From Candidatus Poribacteria bacterium (GTDB taxonomy: Bacteria > Abyssobacteria > SURF-5): 9,886 bases of DNA. The notes beneath the pieces were generated by a model. The model ran no database searches and was not told the DNA's origin. It saw only the letters and a list, made by a program, of their open reading frames with translations. The stretch lies in NCBI GenBank assembly GCA_016215705.1, contig JACRIR010000113.1, positions 1 through 9,886 on the forward strand, in the 5' to 3' direction. How positions within the stretch are numbered: the stretch's first letter is position 1; each line of letters begins with the position of its first letter. Below are positions 6,834 through 9,886 of the stretch, piece by piece. The translations under genes and the position numbers were made by a program.

Positions 6834-7481
6834 TTACCAATCCTTTGCATGTCTTACTGCTCCACACTCAGAGCCCATATACGCCCTCGTGAAAACGAAA
6901 AATAGCATGTGGCTGAGCCGCGTGAACGGAATGGCAACCAGCATAATGGCGCCGGCCCATATATGCAGCGTCACCACAGTTCTATAGGAAAGCCATTGAT
7001 GATACGCCAGGAATCCGGTCAAAAAAGGGGTCGCGACAAGCGCGACAAGGACATAATCCGACCATGACGTCACGTATTTCACCTCAGGCGCTCTAACCCT
7101 CCGCGCGACAAAGAAGGCGCATGCAAGAATGACCACCACGGTCATAACGTCCGCCAGAACGGGCGGAAGGGTCCAGAAACTGAAGCCCCAAGCTCGCCGC
7201 AGGAGGACATTATGCGCCATCAAAAAGATGGGTGAGAGCAGTAGGCAGAGGTGGAATGCAAAAGTAACGATCGTGAAGACGGGACGCATTCTCATGTTTG
7301 TGCTCCCGAACGGGACGATCCAATGCGCTATGGAAAGCAGCCCATGCTTGAGGCTCATATAGGGATATACGACCTTGTCCTTCTTCGCCATCGAAAACAT
7401 CCGGAAAAGGCGCCAGCCACACCCTCCAAAGAAGAGAATGAAGGCGACCCATACCAGCGGGCCGGTTGCAAACTCATACAT
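6834..7481 (-). CDS. tmcC: TmcC/HmcE: cytochrome b-like membrane anchor subunit
   Basis: 215 residues from the start at 7481 (217 from the ATG at 7487). AAGGAG lies 8 nt before 7481 but only 2 nt before 7487, so 7481 is preferred. In the numbering from 7487 there are five hydrophobic helices at about 9-28, 70-92, 110-127, 144-163 and 171-199. Helix-associated histidines (His79, His92, His163, His175, His193) are candidate heme b ligands, as in NarI-like subunits. The segments MSLKHG, IVPFGS, HLCLLLSPIFLMAHN and FLTGFLAYHQW match my recollection of TmcC closely and HmcE more loosely. The protein links periplasmic cytochrome to the cytoplasmic CCG protein across the membrane. Its gene lies 40 nt upstream of tmcB; that gap contains a small dyad (AACCCG/CGGGTT) beside the tmcC stop and the tmcB ribosome site. 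Confidence 0.85.
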   Translation of the reverse strand: MYEFATGPLVWVAFILFFGGCGWRLFRMFSMAKKDKVVYPYMSLKHGLLSIAHWIVPFGSTNMRMRPVFTIVTFAFHLCLLLSPIFLMAHNVLLRRAWGFSFWTLPPVLADVMTVVVILACAFFVARRVRAPEVKYVTSWSDYVLVALVATPFLTGFLAYHQWLSYRTVVTLHIWAGAIMLVAIPFTRLSHMLFFVFTRAYMGSECGAVRHAKDW

Positions 7482-7506
7482 TGTCATATCTCCTTGGATT
7501 CACAAA

Positions 7507-8808
7507 TCAGAGAATCTCATATGCCGGAACAATACGGCGATAGTATTTGCCATCCTCGACGGCTTTGACGAGAAGACTGGAACCGTCCGGACTGAACAAC
7601 GGATTCCACAACGCTTCAAAACCCCGACTCCAGACCTTGCCGTCAATGGCGATCGAATACCGGCCGTTCCTCTCGATTTTGGCGGCGACCCTGGAACTGT
7701 CCGGGCTGAATACCGGGTCCCAAACCATGTCAAACTCTTCAGTCCAGGGGACACCATCCACAGCAATCGTCCAGCGGTTTCTATCTTTCACAACCGCGGC
7801 TATGCGCTGGCTGTCAGGAGAGAAGACGGGTTCCAGAACCGCATCGTCGTATGTTTTCTCCCATGCGGAGTCATCCACTGCTATAGTCCACTTACCGAAT
7901 GCGGGCGCGACCACAGCGGCGATTCTCTTTCCATTTGGGCTTATCTTTTGATGCCAGAGTTGCGCATACCGGCCGCTCCAGGCCGGGCTTCCGTCCCGGG
8001 CCAGTGTCCAGCTTCCTTCCGTCCTCACGGGCGCTATCACGGCGCCGTTGTCCGGCAGGAACGAAGGCTCCCACACACAGCCGAATTTCTCATTCCAAAG
8101 CAGATTATCCCTGGCGATTGTGTACTCGCAGATGTCCAGCCGGACCTCGACGGCGACGTGTCTGTCGTCCGGACTGATCGTGGGACAATACACATTTACA
8201 AAATTCCTGTCCCACGTCTTATCGTTTACGGCAACGGTCCACGTGCCTTCCATAAAGCCGAATATATCGGCCTCCTTGAGCGGGACCGATTGGACGATCG
8301 CGGCAACCTTGTCCCCGGCGGCGCTGACGGCCAAGTCTCGGATGGAGATGAATTCATGGGACCACAAATCGCCGTCCACAACAATCCTGTACTTCATGTC
8401 ACGTTTGGCTTGAGCCGCAATGACTTTTCCGTCCTTGCTGAACATGGTGTTCCATGCGTACTCGAACTTTTCCTCCCACGGCCGGCCTTCCACGGCAACC
8501 GTCCACTCGTCATCATCGCGCACGAGGACGGTGAGTCGGCCGTCGGGGCTGAATCTTGGATACCAGAGCACTTCGAACGTCTGGTCCCATACGGTCCCAT
8601 TGACGCACATTGTGAATCGGCCGTCGTCGATCTTCACCGGCGCCGCGAATCGCTCGCCGTCCGGACTCACCACGGGCTCATGAACGACAGGAAACCGCTC
8701 TTTGATTTCTCCGACGTCCGCCAATAATTTCTCGCTTGTTCCCCAGTCGATCTCCGGCGGTCCGTCTTCGACTGCAACCTTTGAATCAGCGACCTTGATA
8801 TCTTGCAT
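7507..8808 (-). CDS. tmcD: TmcD-like tryptophan-rich repeat protein of the electron-transfer complex
   Basis: 433 residues from the start at 8808, or 439 from the ATG at 8826. The 8808 ATG has AGGATGG 8 nt upstream; the 8826 ATG is preceded only by a pyrimidine tract. No signal peptide or membrane helix, so probably cytoplasmic. From about residue 48 (8826 numbering) the protein is nearly all repeat: about nine full units of 37-49 residues plus a closing half unit. Each has a WTIAVDGxxW-like strand, then FExxWxPxFSPDGxxxAA. I count 21 Trp in 439 residues. Periodic SPD/G turns and paired strands predict a WD40/TolB-like beta-propeller. TmcD of the Desulfovibrio Tmc complex is known as a tryptophan-rich protein of unknown role, and the position next to tmcC and tmcB supports this call. 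No cofactor motif is visible; a docking or scaffold role is a guess. Its stop is 19 nt before the first ATG of tmcC. Confidence 0.78.
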   Translation of the reverse strand: MQDIKVADSKVAVEDGPPEIDWGTSEKLLADVGEIKERFPVVHEPVVSPDGERFAAPVKIDDGRFTMCVNGTVWDQTFEVLWYPRFSPDGRLTVLVRDDDEWTVAVEGRPWEEKFEYAWNTMFSKDGKVIAAQAKRDMKYRIVVDGDLWSHEFISIRDLAVSAAGDKVAAIVQSVPLKEADIFGFMEGTWTVAVNDKTWDRNFVNVYCPTISPDDRHVAVEVRLDICEYTIARDNLLWNEKFGCVWEPSFLPDNGAVIAPVRTEGSWTLARDGSPAWSGRYAQLWHQKISPNGKRIAAVVAPAFGKWTIAVDDSAWEKTYDDAVLEPVFSPDSQRIAAVVKDRNRWTIAVDGVPWTEEFDMVWDPVFSPDSSRVAAKIERNGRYSIAIDGKVWSRGFEALWNPLFSPDGSSLLVKAVEDGKYYRRIVPAYEIL

Positions 8809-8826
8809 TGGATCATCCATCCTCAT

Positions 8827-8861
8827 AAAAAAGTGAAAAGTAAAAAGTTGAAAGTTAAAAA
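8827..8861 (-). promoter_or_regulatory. Pyrimidine-rich leader directly upstream of tmcD
   Basis: Read on the transcribed strand this is an almost pure T/C/A tract of repeated AACTTTCAACTTTTTACTTT-like words ending beside the first possible tmcD start. It lies in the 106-bp gap after the hmcD-like gene, by far the largest spacer inside the operon. GTTGTGAAAG (about 8880-8889) can pair imperfectly with CTTTCAAC in the tract, with a 2-nt bulge. Similar low-complexity tracts occur as dispersed intergenic sequence in anaerobes. A role in translation or internal termination is possible but not shown. Confidence 0.3.
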
Positions 8862-8932
8862 CCGAACTGACACTTTTCTTTCACAACTGACCACGCTCCG
8901 TCGTGATGATGTGCTCCTGAGAAACCGGCCGC

Positions 8933-8971
8933 TTATTGGGGGACACCTTGCGGCAAGGTGTTCCCGAATAA
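8933..8971. repeat. 39-nt inverted repeat covering the hmcD-like stop codon
   Basis: Arms 8933-8950 (TTATTGGGGGACACCTTG) and 8954-8971 pair around the loop CGG. Sixteen of 18 positions are Watson-Crick, one is a G:T-type wobble and one a mismatch. On the transcribed strand the TAA stop is the very end of the hairpin. No T-run follows, so it is not a classical terminator; mRNA stabilisation, partial termination or a REP-like insertion are the options. It shares the GGGGACAC word with the palindrome at 3675-3717. Confidence 0.65.
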
Positions 8972-9214
8972 TGGGGCGTTTGCTCCGACCGAGGCCGGCG
9001 ACGGTTCCGCGGCGCCCGTCTGCGCCGCCTCTACATGAGACTCCACGGCATGTGACTGTCCTTGACCTTTCCGCATCACTTTATACGCGTCGACGAGCGA
9101 CTTGACGACAACATAACAAAGACCGGTAAGAATGATAAACACTACGGTATAGAAAAGCCCGAAGAAGATCATGTGGCCTGCATCCCAGCGGAATTCGAAT
9201 GCTGTCGGAAACAC
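8933..9214 (-). CDS. Small one-helix membrane protein, HmcD-like
   Basis: 93 residues with one strong membrane helix (about 15-38, MIFFGLFYTVVFIILTGLCY) followed by a basic stretch (KSLVDAYKVMRKG) and a low-complexity Ala/Ser/Pro/Glu tail. The start is GTG at 9214 behind a near-perfect AGGAGG with 7-nt spacing, 16 nt after the NrfD-type stop, so co-translation with that gene is clear. In the Hmc operon a small single-helix protein, HmcD, occupies this place after HmcC. The match is by size class, helix and position, not by a conserved motif. The tail is longer than I expect for HmcD, and its last ~13 residues (LFGNTLPQGVPQ) are encoded by a palindrome that also supplies the stop codon, suggesting a late insertion that rewrote the C-terminus. 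Confidence 0.65.
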   Translation of the reverse strand: MFPTAFEFRWDAGHMIFFGLFYTVVFIILTGLCYVVVKSLVDAYKVMRKGQGQSHAVESHVEAAQTGAAEPSPASVGANAPLFGNTLPQGVPQ

Positions 9215-9230
9215 GATTTTTCCTCCTTAT

Positions 9231-9886
9231 CTACGCCTGATTCCGGGTGTTCAATTCATGTTCAAGAGGGAAAAGACGCAAATAGCGATACGCCAGCGAG
9301 AACACGATCACGCCATAGGCGATCACTGAACCGGTGATTGCCCATTCCTGCCACGTCGGCGTATAGACCATGAATCTCTCGAACGGCAGCACGGGTACGG
9401 ACAGTGTCTGCACGGTCATGACGAACCTGTCTATCACTACGCCGACACATACGAACAGGCAACCGACGACCAGCAAGAAATCGTTCTCGCGCGCTTTCGG
9501 GATCAGCAAAAGAACCGCAGGCAGCAGCCCGAACGCGAAGAGTTCGAGGAACAACAGTTCCATGCCGTAGGCGCCCTGGTAGAAGTCCGCGAACTTGAAT
9601 CCCGCTTTCGGCGCTGTGACGTTTGCCCAATAGACGGTATCGGCCGCTTTGCATAACAGGTAGGCCGCCAACAGTATGCTCGATAGCTTCGCGAGACTCG
9701 AAAGCGTGGACCTGCGGACCAGTCTCCGTTTGGTGATCTTCTGCATGGTCCATACGACCAGCACGATAAGTGAGGGGCCGGCCGTTATCGCGGACAAGAT
9801 GAACAGGAAAAATGTCCACGGCCATATGGCGATGCCCGTCCTGTACGAAAACGGACGCGCGTGCAATGCGCCGAACATTCCGCCGA
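9231..9886 (-). CDS. nrfD: NrfD/HmcC-like quinone-interacting membrane subunit (5' part beyond the window)
   Basis: The frame runs open into the right edge; about 217 codons are visible and the ATG at 9878 is probably internal, since NrfD/HmcC proteins are usually 300-400 residues. What remains is the C-terminal half: the segment RTGIAIWPWTFFLFILSAIT at the start, then hydrophobic helices around FILSAITAGPSLIVLVVWTM, LSSILLAAYLLCKAADTVYW, GMELLFLELFAFGLLPAVLL, DFLLVVGCLFVCVGVVIDRF and AITGSVIAYGVIVFSLAYRY. The helix set and the VCVGVVIDRFVM segment are typical of NrfD/PsrC/HmcC proteins, which have no heme and exchange electrons with menaquinone through an adjacent ferredoxin subunit. In Hmc that partner, HmcB, is encoded immediately upstream of hmcC, so it is expected just outside the window. 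Other NrfD-type complexes (Qrc, Dsr) are less likely given the Tmc/Hmc genes downstream. Confidence 0.85.
   Translation of the reverse strand, partial: GGMFGALHARPFSYRTGIAIWPWTFFLFILSAITAGPSLIVLVVWTMQKITKRRLVRRSTLSSLAKLSSILLAAYLLCKAADTVYWANVTAPKAGFKFADFYQGAYGMELLFLELFAFGLLPAVLLLIPKARENDFLLVVGCLFVCVGVVIDRFVMTVQTLSVPVLPFERFMVYTPTWQEWAITGSVIAYGVIVFSLAYRYLRLFPLEHELNTRNQA

Noticed and set aside
5393-6892. A 499-codon open frame on the plus strand
   Set aside because: It lies antisense to the CCG-domain gene, whose protein has intact cluster motifs and a good ribosome site. The plus-strand translation shows no recognisable domain and is a shadow of codon bias.
7375-8727. A 450-codon open frame on the plus strand
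   Set aside because: Antisense to the repeat-rich tmcD gene; the repeats keep the opposite strand open periodically. The translation has no family features.
7507-8826. CRISPR-like or tandem DNA repeat array in tmcD
   Set aside because: The periodicity of roughly 110-150 nt is at protein level, with diverged DNA; it encodes propeller repeats, not identical repeats with spacers.
1-9886. tRNA, rRNA, riboswitch, CRISPR or insertion sequence genes
   Set aside because: No tRNA-like cloverleaf, rRNA core sequence, cobalamin-riboswitch box, repeat-spacer array or transposase frame was seen on either strand.

Overview
The window looks like chromosomal DNA from an anaerobic bacterium with a periplasmic, cytochrome-based respiratory chain. 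The best guess is an uncultured sulfate reducer or relative (Desulfobacterota or a neighbouring lineage). This rests on one dominant feature: a minus-strand gene block encoding a transmembrane redox complex of the Hmc/Tmc type, a family known from sulfate-reducing bacteria. Base composition is near 50% GC. Several gaps hold short, perfect or near-perfect palindromes of the kind scattered through environmental bacterial genomes.

Left edge (1-1087, plus strand): the 3' end of an ECF metal transport operon. It holds the C-terminal part of a NikL/CbiL-like accessory membrane protein, then CbiQ (EcfT), the transmembrane coupling subunit. No CbiO ATPase follows; the next gene is convergent. Nickel uptake would fit a hydrogenase-based metabolism, but that link is inference.

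Middle left (1267-3668, minus strand): a soluble sensor histidine kinase with two cysteine-bearing PAS domains, followed by a short polysaccharide-export lipoprotein (Poly_export plus SLBB). The lipoprotein gene has its own good sigma70-type promoter in the 113-bp gap (-35 TTGACT, 17-bp spacer, -10 TATACT), flanked by a 7-bp inverted repeat. A perfect 20-bp palindrome with a 3-nt loop lies 6 nt upstream of the kinase start, between the kinase and the respiratory operon.

Right two thirds (3851-9886, minus strand, read right to left): an NrfD/HmcC-like quinone-interacting membrane subunit (cut by the window edge); a small one-helix HmcD-like protein; a tryptophan-rich repeat protein of the TmcD type; a five-helix cytochrome b-like membrane subunit (TmcC/HmcE); a cytoplasmic two-[4Fe-4S] CCG-domain protein (TmcB/HmcF, HdrD-like); and a 15-heme cytochrome c (HmcA-like, modules of 3+4+4+4 hemes). 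The expected electron path is periplasmic cytochrome, membrane subunits (with quinone exchange through the NrfD protein), then the cytoplasmic CCG protein, or the reverse. The gene set mixes Hmc subunits (NrfD-type, HmcD-like, large cytochrome) with the Tmc-specific TmcD. The Tmc part runs D-C-B-cytochrome, the mirror of tmcABCD as I recall it from Desulfovibrio. This hybrid complex is the most interesting thing in the window.
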